The notes beneath the pieces were generated by a model, which saw only the letters and a list, made by a program, of their open reading frames with translations, did not search any database and was not told the DNA's origin. DNA of 64,000 bases. It comes from Deroplatys truncata. Taxonomy: Eukaryota > Arthropoda > Insecta > Mantodea > Mantidae. Location of the stretch: positions 203,840,007-203,904,006 of the forward strand of contig CM060975.1 in the NCBI GenBank assembly GCA_030765065.1, in the 5' to 3' direction. Position 1 is the first letter of the stretch; the number at the start of each line of letters is the position of its first letter. Positions 41,813 to 53,168 of this stretch are shown here, in pieces. The position numbers were made by a program, and so were the translations under genes.

Positions 41813-42672
41813 CTTTTTACTTTCTCTACTACATATGGTAAGTAGGGGAAGTATTGCATTCCACCCAAAAATTCGATACCGAGATTTCACTGGAAATACA
41901 TGCTTTGAGGTGCCCTGAATCCAAATAAAGAATTTTTGGAAACATGTGCGTGTATGAGTGTGTCTGTATGTGAACAACATAACTCAAAAACGAAAAGTCG
42001 GATAAGTACTACACTTGGTGTTTGACTTTAGTATCTTCCAAGGATGTGACAGGAAGATTTTCAAGAAAATCCCCCCCATCCCAGACTACCCATTACATGG
42101 AACATTTTCCAAAAATTTTTATTTTCTCAAAAATGACGCTAAGGATTTTGATTAATACATCACATGTTTAAGATATTTTTATTGTAAATGAAGTGTATAT
42201 CTTGAATCTTCTGGGAATGTCTCCAAAAGTCCTCTTCATTCTGAATGACTTTTGCATAACTGGTAAACCGTAAGATAGACAAAATTTTACACAAAAAATG
42301 TGGATCTCGTTAAAACACACAATTTATGTTATATACATTTTTTGTCCAGTGAACCATTTCCAAGATATTACTTGTTATTTGTTTGAATTTTCCAATACTT
42401 ATACTTTTTCTCAAATGGGAATTCGTTATTATTTCTTCTTAAGTCCTGGACATGCAAAGACAATGGAATGCTCCACATAGCAACCAGCTCTTAAAAGATT
42501 GGACTATCGCTTAAAGCCTACCATATTCCCCTTGCACCAACAAGAAACTTAGCAATAGGATTGTTTCTGCAAGCGTTTATCTCGATTAACATGGAGTAGA
42601 TGTAGAATAATCGTTTGTAAAAATAGTTTGTACAAGAGTAGAGAAAGTCATGTGAATGCAACACATCAGAGG
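41813..42672 (-). repeat. Family A repeat, full length
   Basis: One of the best copies. 3' end at left CTTTTTACTTTCTCTACTAC (41813), CACCCAAAAATTCGATACC (41862), a short TGTGCGTGTATGAGTGTGT tract at the (CA)n position, TTGATTAATACATCACATG (42148), TGTGGATCTCGTTAAAACAC (42299), AAGTCCTGGACATGCAAAG (42443), CCCTTGCACCAACAAGAAAC (42531), and the 5' end GTAGAGAAAGTCATGTGAATG then CACATCAGAG (42640-42672). Confidence 0.88.
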
Positions 42673-43275
42673 TTTTATACTCAAGGAACAATTATATCGC
42701 TTACTTTGTCAAGGAAGACCTTGCTTCCGTAAAGTTTGTGAGCCGGTGTTCCCTAAAGTACTTTTCCATGTCTACTGGCTCCGCGTAACAGATAGACTCC
42801 TAGTCCACTTGGCATTATAGATCACTGGCAGTGTTTCCATATTGATGATTTAAAAATGGCCGCAGTTTAAATACTCAAGAAAGGAAAGAAGGCACAGAAC
42901 GGTATAGGTAAAAATTATGTAGTTCAAGAAACCATAAAACAATCTGCATAACTAAAAATGTGAGTCTTTGATTCGAGCACATAAAAAAAATCTTCGAAGG
43001 AGGAAATCAAATGCAGGTTTAGGAGATTAAAAGCATCACAAATATAAGGAACTTTATCGATGATCGACTTATAGTGAAAACATTCTCCGAGACGGGTTTT
43101 AATGCTATGTTGCTCCACATTCAGATAATACTAGATAGGAAATAGAAATACATTTGAACTAAAGAACCTACTTCTGTGATATAACACTATTAGTCATTAT
43201 TGCGTTGTACCTATAATTACCCCTTAGTTTATTATTATAATACTATTATTGTTACTATTGTTGTAATTATTGCTG
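42673..43275. other. Spacer with decayed trinucleotide tract
   Basis: Includes TTATTATTATAATACTATTA (43230). No gene recognised. Confidence 0.45.
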
Positions 43276-43279
43276 CTTT

Positions 43280-43500
43280 TGGATATTTCTTGCTTATATG
43301 ATGTTTCCTGGGCAGGTAACCAGCTTAATCTAGGTTTTCTCCTGTAAAGAAGCTGCCTTACCATGACTTTCGGGCTTCTCGGTCCGTTGTGAGTCACTGC
43401 CTCCAATCTGGAGGACCGCGTTTGATTTCAGAGTATTCCCTCTTAGATATGTTGCTAACCCAGGCTAAGGAGGCGTTTCTCCCTCAACGCAATCAGTCAG
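43280..43500 (+). repeat. Possible SINE
   Basis: A G+C-richer block with CGGTCCGTTGTGAGTCACTG (A-box-like) and GGACCGCGTTTGATTTCAGAG (B-box-like, about 43414-43434), followed by a body rich in CCC/TTA blocks. The boxes are degenerate and no other copy was seen. Confidence 0.3.
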
Positions 43501-44090
43501 TTCACTACAGTATAAGATTCTGCTTCTCATTTTTTTCAGATAACTCGCATAATTCCTAGACTATGTGTATTCCATGTGATAGCAGTTTTCCAGCTAATGG
43601 AACCACAATAATTTCCCTCTGTCTTTGTATCCTTCTTCGCTCTTAGAACGTGTTATCTTTGCTGTCATTTTTTTTTCTCCTCGCCAAATTCTTTCAACCC
43701 TCTTTTTATGTTTTATCCACATCTGTTTTCTTTTTAATTTTCATTAAATAGTTCAGTGTTTACCTGTTTATAATAAGGTTGTGAACTTGAAATTAGTGAA
43801 TCTTACTCTGCATAATAAACTTCATGAATACACACATTACTTAACGAATATTATCATTAAAATATGAACCTGTACACCTTCCAAAAACTGTATTTCTAAC
43901 ATAACACGGTTTTAGTTGGACAGCTGTGCAAATTAACTTCTATAGGAGAAAGTATAAGGGGTGGAAAATCATCTGAGTTTATGAACATATTCTATTACTT
44001 TCTGTTTCCACTGATAGCTTCCCTGAACGCAACTGCATAATTCGAACCCTCAGTAAAATCTCAAAGAAATGGGAATAATGCCTTTGAAAA
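43501..44090. other. A+T-rich spacer, nothing recognised
   Basis: Pyrimidine-rich in part (43610-43740). No gene or repeat recognised. Confidence 0.5.
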
Positions 44091-44094
44091 AAAG

Positions 44095-44897
44095 AGAAAT
44101 CTGATGTGTACACCTACATGACTTTCTCTACTCTTGTACAATCTAATTTTACAAACGCCTATTCTCCATATGCTTCATGTTAATCGAGATATCGAGATGT
44201 TAATCTTATTGCTAATTTTCTTGTAGATGCAAGGGGAATTGGTAAGGTTTAAGCGATAGCCAAATATTTTAAGAGCTGGTTGCTATGTGGAGTATTCCAT
44301 TCTCTTTGCATTACCAAGACAAAAAAATGAATTACGAATTTGAGAAGAAGTATAAGTATTGGAAAATTTAAGGAAATAACGAGCAATATCTCGAAAATGA
44401 TTCACTCAACAAAAGAAATGTATATGACATAAATTGTGTATTTTAACGCGATCTACATTTTTTGGGTAGTAAACCTTTGTCTATCTCTTATGGTTTACCA
44501 GTTATGCAAAATTCGTTCACAATGAAGAATACTTTTGGAGACATTCCCAGAAAATTCGAGATATAAATTTCATTTGTCATGAAAATATCTTAAACATATG
44601 ATATTTTAATGAAAATCATTAGAGCCATTTTTGAGAAAATTAACATTTTCTAAAAATGTTCCATGTAAAGGGTAATCTGGGGTGGGGGATTTTTTTGAAA
44701 ACTTTCGTGTCGCATCTCTGGAAGATACTGAACCTAAATACCAAGTTTTGTGTTTATCCGACGGTTCGTTTCTGAGTTATGCTCTTCAAGACAGGGGGCC
44801 TCAAAACATGTATTTCTTGTGAAATCTCGGTATCGATTTTTAGGTGGAATACAACACTTCCCCTACTTACTATACGTAGTAGAGAAAGTAAAAAGAA
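44095..44897 (+). repeat. Family A repeat, full length
   Basis: 5' end GAAATCTGATGTGTACACC, CATGACTTTCTCTACTCTTG (44096-44147). Then GTTAATCGAGATATCGAGATG (44189), TGTAGATGCAAGGGGAATTGG (44222), GAGCTGGTTGCTATGTGG (44272), ATATCTCGAAAATG, AAAATCATTAGAGCCATTTTTG, AAGGGTAATCTGGGGTGGGGG and the 3' end CTTACTATACGTAGTAGAGAAAG (44865). The CA tract is absent. Confidence 0.88.
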
Positions 44898-45012
44898 CAT
44901 TAATATATTACTAAAGTAAATAAAGTCAAGGGAATGTCCAAAGTAACGTATCATGAACTCACAGGAGCACATTTCATTAAGCATATATGCAGCCCTGAGG
45001 CTTTTTGACCTT

Positions 45013-45014
<2 letters not shown>

Positions 45015-45073
<59 letters not shown>

Positions 45074-45078
45074 ACAAA
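45015..45078. repeat. (CA)n microsatellite
   Basis: Near-perfect CA repeat of about 27 units with a minor interruption at the right (ACATACACACAAAC). It is the longest simple repeat in the window, and gives a false VCVCV frame on the minus strand. Confidence 0.97.
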
Positions 45079-45905
45079 CAGTCTTACAAAATATTCCAGT
45101 AAATATCTGTTCGAATGCCCATCTTTAGGAGCATGGACCAAGTTCTAATTTAGAAAATGCAATTTTATAACCAGCAGATTTTAAACTTTACTATGGAAAC
45201 AACGAGATTGAGGAACTGAGACTGGAACTGCATTTTCTAAGTTGTTTTTATTTTTAAACCTATTCACTTGAAATCCAGCACACTTAAATTGAGTAAACTA
45301 AGAAACGACTGTGCAAAAACTCGAAACTCTAATTCAAATAGTTCTCATATAATACAATTACTTTTAATTAGGGAAAAATTAGACATCTTTTCTAGCGCAT
45401 TCAAATGTCAGAAATATGCTAGTGACACTTTCTAACAATTTAATATAGTGAAAATAAGTATACGGATTTGATTGAAGTTGATGTTACTTGTAGAGAGATA
45501 AATGTTTATTTATAAAGTTGTTAAAATTCACCCTATTTTTCAGTATAAATTAGTTTTCGTGAACCAATGAGCAAAGCAATCATAAAATGGTTTCCTGAAT
45601 CTTTAGATAACATATTTTAGATTATGTATGCAAATTTTCATACAAATCGGAGTAAAACTGAGATGTAAAGAATAAATCTCTATGCAACACTGTAAAACTG
45701 AGAAAAAACAACACAAAGGCTCCAGTGGGGTACAAAAGGGAGCACACGGGTGATTTAACTTGTCGCTGGGCATTTTAAATAGTGGGTCGTGAAAAAATTT
45801 GTACAAAATGATTCACTGATGCCTATACAATATTTATACCATATAATTAAGAAATCGAATCTTTTGTCATTTTCAGCCAAAAACACAGTGCCTTAACGCA
45901 TTGTT
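45079..45905. other. A+T-rich spacer, nothing recognised
   Basis: No gene, RNA or shared repeat recognised in about 0.8 kb. Confidence 0.5.
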
Positions 45906-45909
45906 TAAA

Positions 45910-46119
45910 TTAAAAATCTGATGTTCTGCACTAACATGACTTTCCCTACTCTTGTAAAAACTATTTTTACAAACGCTTATTCTCCATCTTCATCTTATTG
46001 CGAATTTTCTTGTAGGGGCAAGGGGAATATGGAAGCCTTTAAGCGATAGTCAGATCTTTTAAGAGCTGGTTGCTATGTGGCGCATTCATTATCTTTGCAC
46101 GTTCAGGACATAAAAAATA
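45910..46119 (+). repeat. Family A repeat, left part of host copy split by another family A
   Basis: 5' end AAATCTGATGTTCTGCACTAAC, CATGACTTTCCCTACTCTTG (45915-45956). It runs to GCACGTTCAGGACATAAAAAA (46097) and stops where a new 5' end begins (TGATGTGTTACACTCACATG). The host resumes at about 46973. Confidence 0.8.
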
Positions 46120-46972
46120 TTATGATGTGTTACACTCACATGACTTTCTCTACTCTTGTACAAACTATTTTTACAAACGCTTATTCTCCATATGCTTCAT
46201 GTTAATGGAGATATCGAGATGTCAATCTTATTGCTAATTTTCTTGTAGATGCAAGGGGAATATGGTAGGTTATAAATGATAGTCAAATATTTTAAACGCT
46301 TGTTGCTTTGTGGCGCATTCCATTCTCTTTGCATGTCCAGGACATAAAAAAATGAATAAGGAATGTGAGAAAAAGTGTTGGAAAATTTAAGGGAAAAGCA
46401 AGCAATATCTCGAAAATGGTTCACTCAACAAAAAAAAAAGTATATGACATAAATTGTGTATTTTAACGCGATCTACATTTGTTGTGTAGTAAAATTTTGT
46501 CTATCTCTTATGGTTTACCAGTTATGCAAAAGTCGTTCAAAATGAAGAATACTTTTGGAGACATTCACAGAAAATTCGAGATACATTTTATTTTTCATAA
46601 AACTATGTTAAACATATGATATTTTAATCAAAATCGTTAGAGCCATTTTTGAGAAAATTAAAATTTTCGAAAAATGTTCCATGTAAAGGATAATCTGGGG
46701 TGGGGGTATTTTCTTGAAAACCTTCGTGTCGTATCTCTGGAAGATACTGAACCTAAATACCAAGTTTGGTGTTTATTCGACTGTTCGTTTCTGAGTTATG
46801 CTGTTCACAGACACACACAGACACACACACACACGGACATGTTTCAAAAAATGTTTTCTTTTTGGATTCAGGGGGTCTTAAAACATGTATTTGCGGTGAA
46901 ATCTTGGTATCGAATTTTTGGGTGGAATACAATACTTCCCCTATTTACTATACGTAGTAGAGAAAGTAAAAA
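46120..46972 (+). repeat. Family A repeat, full length, nested in a family A copy
   Basis: Complete copy from TGATGTGTTACACTCACATG (46122) to TATACGTAGTAGAGAAAGTAAA (46950). It contains a (CA)n tract CAGACACACACAGACACACAC (46807). Because both flanks are family A, it fixes the length (about 850 bp) and the ends to within a few bases. Confidence 0.88.
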
Positions 46973-47265
46973 GAGTAACGAATCCCTATTTGAGAAAATG
47001 ATTGGTATTTCTTTGAAAGATACTGAACCTAAATACCAAGTTTGGTATTTATCCGACTTTTCTTTTTTGTTGTGTGTTCACTGACATGCGCCGCCGCGCG
47101 CACATACACACACACACACACACACGAACATTTTTCTCGATCTTTTTTTTGGATTCAGGGGCCTCAAAATATGCATTTCAGGTGAAATCTCGGTATTGAA
47201 TTTTTGGGTGGAATTCAGTACTTCCCCTACTTACTATACGTAGTAGAGAAACTAAAAAGCCGTCT
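46973..47265 (+). repeat. Family A repeat, right part of host copy
   Basis: Starts TAACGAATCCCTATTTGAG, matching the consensus ATAACGAATTTGAG just after GGACATAAAAAA. An internal deletion then jumps to GAAAGATACTGAACCTAAAT (47016). A CA tract lies at 47100-47125, and the end is CTTACTATACGTAGTAGAGAAAC (47230). Confidence 0.8.
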
Positions 47266-48264
47266 TATATGAATGAACATTTTAGGATAAATTGTGGACA
47301 CAAGCTTCAGAGAATAATCGTTGGCATGAAGAAGATTAAAGAAAGAAGAAAAGAAAGAAAAAAAGAAAGAACCGCCAAATGCTTCTTTTACACAGCTGGC
47401 AACGCGTTTCGAATCAAAATAAACCGTGTATTCGTTATATAACAAATCGCCTTTCATGTCGTAGAGTTGTTGGTTAATAAATATATCAGATATGGTAGTT
47501 TATGCACGATAGAGCTTCGCACACTTCCGTCTTCATGTATGTACGTACCTATCTAAATCACAAGCTCCCTGGTGGATGGGATGGCCAAGGAAAACATATC
47601 GAGTGATATGCAGAGGCCGAATCCTCTTAACTTTTACTTTTGGGGTCACATAAACAGTATAGTATGTTCTGAGAATTGCACTACATCATCTGCGTGGTAC
47701 CTATTAGGATCCTCAAAATTATTCCTGGATCTTTGAGTGATTTCGTTATTCCTTATCTCGATACTTTAAAGTCATAGACTCACTTCGTGTATCTGCCCTA
47801 ATGGAGATGATACTGAAAGTTTAATATCATACAACCACACTATTTAAGCTAGGTGATAGTATATTCAACTGAGGTTAGCAAACCAAGTCTTATATAAACA
47901 TCTGACTTAACATTCTTTAGGTATTATTTATTTTTCATAATTATTCCTCAAATTATTAATAAGACAGTGTAGTTTGTATATATCTGCTTCCTGTCATGCT
48001 GTTAACCATTTTTCAGAAATGCTTTCGATGTGCTTTTTTTTTGTAGGTACAACATCATACGTAGGTTGGAAAGACAACAAGAAGTTCTGTATTGTGACTA
48101 TCTCCAGTTTTAACTGTTGCTTTACTAGCTTTCACTGTTGCTATTTTAATCTAGTTCAACATTCACCCAGACCCCACTTAGTTCATTTACACTGCCAGTT
48201 CACTAACGTGAACTGGTTCAATTTCTCCTATGATACCGGAATTATTGACTCGTATGATTAATAA
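47266..48264. other. Spacer with A-rich purine tract
   Basis: A GAAAGAAGAAAAGAAAGAAA tract lies at 47339-47375. A 95-codon plus frame (47974-48261) contains TSYVGWKDNKKFCIVTISS, faintly like a piggyBac core segment (WKDK-xxVxxxST), but nothing around it supports that. Confidence 0.4.
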
Positions 48265-48269
48265 TTTTA

Positions 48270-49115
48270 TCCAGTCATGATAGGGAAATAGATAAATAAT
48301 TGCAATAAATAATTTCCATCTATTCAATCAATGCATAATGGAGGAACAAAGGGTTATCTAAGGTAATTAAGCGTTCCGGCGAACTTAGGTGAACAAGAAA
48401 CTCATTAGCTCAAGGTTCAGTAGCTAGAATTCAAGACGTTAAGAAATAAGAGATGTGAAGCTGCACGTAGGCTAGTTTGGAAAAAATGAGAGAAAGAAAG
48501 AATTCATAGAATTTGGCAGTCAAAGAGCAAAAGCTGTGTTTCAAATGCATAAGACTTGGTAACGTATAATGTAAGACTTTGGTGGGGTAGTTTTAATGTA
48601 GGCAAGGCATAAGTTAATAAAAGAGCGGTATTGCTAAAATTAGCGTATTTCTTTCTTTTTCGTGTACAGCCTTGGGGGTTTACAGTCTTTTACGGTGACC
48701 GGCAGTTCGTAGCGCCTAAGACCGCGGTGGGTTATCAGTTACTTAGCGGTAGCCGCCTTAGATTTTGCCGGTAAACATTTTAGCGACTCACGGCAAATTA
48801 CGCTTCTAGTTTCTTTTATTGGGAAACAATTATTTTAAACCATAAAAGTAATACTGCAGAATTAGCTGGTATAATATTTCAATTACCATAGTTTAAAGTG
48901 CTACGATTCATAATCAATTTCATTTTTATCTTCAAATGGTCGGCAGCTCGCTTCAATAGCTCAAGTATTACGTCACATTAAATTTCTCAATGAATTTAAA
49001 CTGGTGTTTTCCCTTCAAAATACACCCACGCATACGCGAAAGATTTCATAGCAACCACTGGCAGTCGGCAGCAGAATCAACAGCAGATATTGGAGACGAT
49101 GACAAAAGGCAATAC
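48270..49115 (+). mobile_element. Second LTR-like family, copy 2
   Basis: Counterpart of 39430-40115. Shared order: AATAATTGCAATAAATAATTTC (48295), GCACGTAGGCTAGTTTGG (48463), TTTTAATGTAGGCAAGGC (48590), GGTAAACATTTTAGCGACTC (48769), and, after about 250 bp of extra sequence, CACTGGCAGTCGGCAGCAGAATC then ACAGCAGATATTGGAGACG. The internal portions diverge strongly (TTACGGTGACCGGCAG region), as old LTR copies do. Confidence 0.45.
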
Positions 49116-49183
49116 CGAATACGTCATCACCTCTCACTTCACTGGCTGTTTAAAGAAAATTGATCTCAAGCTTAATACACCAC

Positions 49184-49368
49184 ATATGGCTGAGGTCGTT
49201 AAGATACGGACTCGTGAACAGGAGGTCAGCGAATTAAACGCCGCCAGGACCGTCCTCCATGGTTATCCAGATTTCTCTGTCTTCATAGCCGCCAAACGCC
49301 TGGGAGATTTCCTAAACTTAGGTCTGGAACGTTTTCTTCTCAAATTTCCTTTCCAAATTACAATTTAA
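49184..49368 (+). repeat. SINE type D, copy 2
   Basis: Head ATATGGCTGAGGTCGTTAAG (A box), ACTCGTGAACAGGAGGTCAG, B box decayed (GCGAATTAAACGCC). GCCAGGACCGTCCTCCATGG marks the body, then CTTCATAGCCGCCAAACGCC, CTTAGGTCTGGAACGTTTTC and AAATTTCCTTTCC at the end. The 92-codon frame across it is repeat-derived. Confidence 0.65.
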
Positions 49369-50498
49369 TTTCACGTATCACCAATGTCCACCGTCTGTGG
49401 TGCCTTATGTAGTAAGAACGGGCGTTAAACACTAGTAAAAAAATAGATTATTTTAATCGTCAGAATACTCTTAGAAATTGATTAATAACGAAACTTTTGC
49501 AAGTAAAAAAGAAATTAATGAATACCTTTGCTTTGCATACTTAAAATTATTTGACTTAAATATGAAAATTGGTAACTTTCTTCTAAGAGAAAGTAAAAAT
49601 GGTAATTAGATAATTAGATATGCTAAATCGTGTGCACTGGCGAACTAGAGCAGTGTAAGTTTAATTACTTTAAGGTTGAGATTGCATTCTGCTTCTAGGA
49701 AGGTTTTATGGAAACCTATAATAATGTTTTCACTTCTTCCAGAGAGTTCTCTTTTCTGCTTAACTTTTTACTTGTTATTCTATTCCATTTTATTTTATAC
49801 CGAAAGTTTTTTCCCTAAAGAAAAAGAGAAGAAAATTGCATATTTATGAAGTTATTCCCTCCCCCATCTCTGGGTTCATGCACTCATTTTCTTTTCCAGC
49901 ATTTTTATTATTCTTCCATTTAACGACTTTCCTCATCCCTTGTGCCTTCGGAAGCCCAACTTTATCCACGTTCTTTTCTTCTCGTTACTTTGGCGCCCTG
50001 AAATGCAGCAATTTTGCCCCATAAAGTGTATGTGTGCGCGCGCAAAGTTGTCAACTGTGCAGGTTAACTGCTAGCTATATCGAAATTTATAGCTAGAATT
50101 TATACCCGTCGGGAAAATGGGGGGAGTTAATACTGTAGCAACGTTGTTGGCTGGACGTTTGTTCGAACACAACGCAATAGCGCACCTTCTTGCTGGAAAT
50201 TATTCAATTACCTACGTGAAGATCTATATGCTCTTTCACATCAACTGTGTGGCAGCGATAAGTTAATGCTAAGCTAGCATCTTATATTTACATATGCGCT
50301 CTATATCCATGGCTTCGACTTGCAAACCTACTTTGCTATTAGTAACCTTTTGTACTTTGCTTGAATAAATGTTAGTGTATCCATAAAGATAACAGTAGTA
50401 AAGTGGCTTCTTAAAATGTAGCAAAACTCTAAGAGCGTGGTATAACATCTATCTACGGATCATTATCTAAAAGTAATGAAAGAAATACATGCACACAC
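49369..50498. other. Spacer, nothing recognised
   Basis: About 1.1 kb without recognised repeats. A short alternating tract GTGTATGTGTGCGCGCGC lies at 50027-50042. The 62-codon frame at 49836-50024 is pyrimidine-rich and without motif. Confidence 0.45.
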
Positions 50499-50499
50499 A

Positions 50500-51280
50500 T
50501 GTACATAGTAGGTAGATAACGTACTACATTCCGCCCAAAAATTCGATACAGAGATTTCACCGGAAATATGTTTTGAGGCCCCCTGAATCCAAAAAAAAAG
50601 GTATTTTTAAAAAATGTCCGCGTGTGTGTATGTGTGTTCGTTTGTGCGTGTGATAAATACCAAACTTGGTATTTAGGTTCAGTATCTTCAAATATGATAC
50701 ACGAAGATTGTCAAAAAAAAATCCCCCACACCAAACTATCCTATACATAGAACATTTTTCGAAATTTTTAATTTTTTAGAAAAAGGCTTAAACAATTTTG
50801 ATTAAAATACCATATATTAAAGATATTTACATGATCAATGCAATGTATATCTTTAATTTTCTGGGAATAGCCTATGAAGTCCTCTTCATTCAGAAGGAAT
50901 TTTGTGTAATATTATAACTGGTAAACGATAAACCATAGATGGAAATGTACTACACAAAAAATGCAGATCTCTTTAAAACACACCATTTATTTCAAATAGC
51001 TTTTCTTGGCATAAGCCATTTGCGAGGTATTCGTTATTGTTGGTTGAAATTGTTCAATAGTTAGCATTCTTTTAAAGACCTATCGATTTATAGTTGTTTC
51101 TCCGATGTTAGAGAGCGTATGGAATTTTAAGGCCAATGTATAGCATTGGAAAGCTTTATCTGGATTAAAATGAAGTAGATAGGAAAATAAACTTTCGTAA
51201 GAATAATTTGTATACCCACTAATGAACGATAGAGGGTAGAGAAGATCGCGTGAATTAATACGTCAGATTTTTTATAGTGA
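50500..51280 (-). repeat. Family A repeat, full length
   Basis: 3' end at left is diverged (GTACATAGTAGGTAGATAACG). Then CGCCCAAAAATTCGATACAG (50532), a GTGTGTGTATGTGTGTTCG tract at the CA position, CCAAACTTGGTATTTAGG, TTGATTAAAATACCATATA (50798), ATGCAGATCTCTTTAAAACAC (50970), and the 5' end GGGTAGAGAAGATCGCGTG, TACGTCAGATTTTTTATAG (51235-51280). Confidence 0.8.
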
Positions 51281-51354
51281 TTAACACCCGTTCTTACTAC
51301 ATATTGCACCGCAAGCAGTAGGAACTGATGATACATAAAATGAATAGAATTTTT

Positions 51355-51536
51355 GGGAAAGGAAATTCGGGAAGAGAATTTTCCAAGCCTACGTTTAGGG
51401 TACTTTCCCTGAATTTGCCCGTTATGAAGACTGAGAGAAAAAAACTGTTAGGGAGGACGGTCCTGGCTAGATTTGAACCGCAGACCTCCTGCTCACGAGT
51501 CCTTACTTTAACAAGCTCGGCCACAAGTGCCGGTTC
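51355..51536 (-). repeat. SINE type D, copy 3
   Basis: Best head of the type, on minus: CCGGCACTTGTGGCCGAGC, TTGTTAAAGTAAGGACTCG, GAGGTCTGCGGTTCAAATC (B box GGTTCAAATC), TAGCCAGGACCGTCCTCC, CTAACAGTTTTTTTCTC, CTTCATAACGGGCAAATTC, then a tail GAATTTCCTTTCCC. It defines type D at about 180 bp. Confidence 0.75.
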
Positions 51537-51545
51537 GGAATAAAT

Positions 51546-52305
51546 CTGACATGCAATATGAACGCCATTTGATTTATATGACAGTGACGTAGAATAAAAC
51601 TGCTTCCGCATTCTGAGGATCAAGAACGCAAACAGTGTTAGCTTTTAACAGCACAGGTTTTGACTTCATACAGGCAAAATATGTAATTCCATATTCTAAA
51701 TCTTGCTTGCTATCATTATGGAAACAGGTATTTTTAGTTTTGCACAATGTAGAATTCAATGCACCTGACAAAAAGAAATCATATTTCGTAATAATGTTCA
51801 TATTTTATTATATACTAATGTTTTGTAAGATTAGGACTTTTTACTTTTAAAATAATTTCCGCTAGGTTTTCCAAAACTTCTATTTGGGTAGTTTTCTGTG
51901 AAAACACTTTTAGAAACCCCAAGCCACTCTTTCCAAAACGTCAAGTGCAGTTGGAGAAAATGTGGAGTTTGCTGTATGTAACGTCACATGCAAAATTAAA
52001 CGCCCTGTATTATTGAAGAGCTTTTATTTTCGCGAACTGATACTTTTAAAGGAATTTTGTAATTAGTATTAAGCAAGGACAAAGTAAAAAATAACCTTTC
52101 TATTTTTTGTTTTCTAGGATTAAAACGGAATGATGAGTTATTTTGATTTTACTTTATGGTTTCTTAATTTGCCAAGAGAAAAGATAGGTTATGTTTGGGT
52201 ATTAATTAGTACCTTTTATCAAATACGCAGCAAATCAACTGAAACTAATACAGTATTTAATGAGATTAAATGGCAAATGTATGTTTTCAAGATTTGACAG
52301 TACAG
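51546..52305. other. A+T-rich spacer, nothing recognised
   Basis: No gene or shared repeat recognised. Two 71- and 75-codon frames in opposite strands overlap and show no motif. Confidence 0.5.
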
Positions 52306-52307
52306 GA

Positions 52308-53168
52308 AAAAATATCTGATGTGATACATTTACGTGGCTTTCTCTAACCTCTATCGTTTATTAGTGAGTATACAAACTATCTTACTAAAGCCTATTTTTA
52401 TATCTACTGCGTTTTAATCCAAATAAACCTTTTCAGAAATATTACATTACACATTTTGTTATAGTTACAAGGGAATAGCAATAGTCAAATGATTGAGAAC
52501 TGGAAGCTATATGGTGTCCTTAAAATTCCAGCCGTTTCAGTGCAATCGCGAGAAACAACTGAATGTCGAAAAGACTTTAAAGAATGACCAAGAAATAAAC
52601 AAATCGAATCATTAATAATGGATACCTCAGAAATGGGTTATGCAACAAACAAATTTTTGAAATAAATTTTGTGTTTTAAAGAGATCTTCATTTTATGTGT
52701 AGTATATTTTCGCCTAACGCTTAACGTTTACCAGTTATACAAGATTATGCAAAATTCCTTTCGAATGTGGAAGATATTAAAGCCATTCTCAGAAAATTCA
52801 AGATATACATTTTATTTGTCATGTAAATATCCTTAATACATGGCATTTTAATCAAAATCGTTAAGCATTTTTTAAAAAATCAAAATTTTTTAAAAATGTG
52901 ACATTTACTTGAAAATATTCGTGTTGCATCCTTGGAAGATAATGAACTTTGGTAAATGACAACTTTGATACCTACACGACTTTTCATTTTTGTGTAAGGC
53001 TGTTCACAGACACACACACACACACTAACGATTTTTTTCTAAAAATGCTTTATTTGGATTCGGGGACCTCAAAACATGTATTTCTGTCGAAATATTGGTA
53101 TAGAATTTTTGGATGGCATGCAATACCTTCTCTACCTACTAGGTATGTTGTAGAGAAAGTAAAAATTA
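52308..53168 (+). repeat. Family A repeat, full length
   Basis: 5' end AAATATCTGATGTGATACATT, ACGTGGCTTTCTCTAACC (52309-52350), GGATACCTCAGAAATGG (52620), GAGATCTTCATTTTATGTGTAG (52681), ATGTAAATATCCTTAATACATGG (52820), GATAATGAACTTTGG, a CACAGACACACACACACAC tract (53005), and the end AGGTATGTTGTAGAGAAAGTAAA (53141). The CCTTAATACATGG version shows the TTAA that the piggyBac-like element hit in another copy. Confidence 0.86.

Noticed and set aside
41812..42672. Family A as a Helitron
   Set aside because: It starts with TC and has a small hairpin (CTAC..GTAG) near the 3' end, but the 3' terminus is not CTRR and insertion between A and T is not consistent among copies.
44754..45077. 107-codon frame rich in VC repeats
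   Set aside because: It is translation of the (CA)n microsatellite.
47974..48261. piggyBac transposase core fragment
   Set aside because: Only one short phrase (VGWKDNKKFCIVTISS) is reminiscent. No flanking motifs, TTAA ends or second segment are present.
50020..50045. Z-DNA/regulatory GTGTGCGCGCGC tract
   Set aside because: It is short and isolated, and nothing nearby suggests a function.
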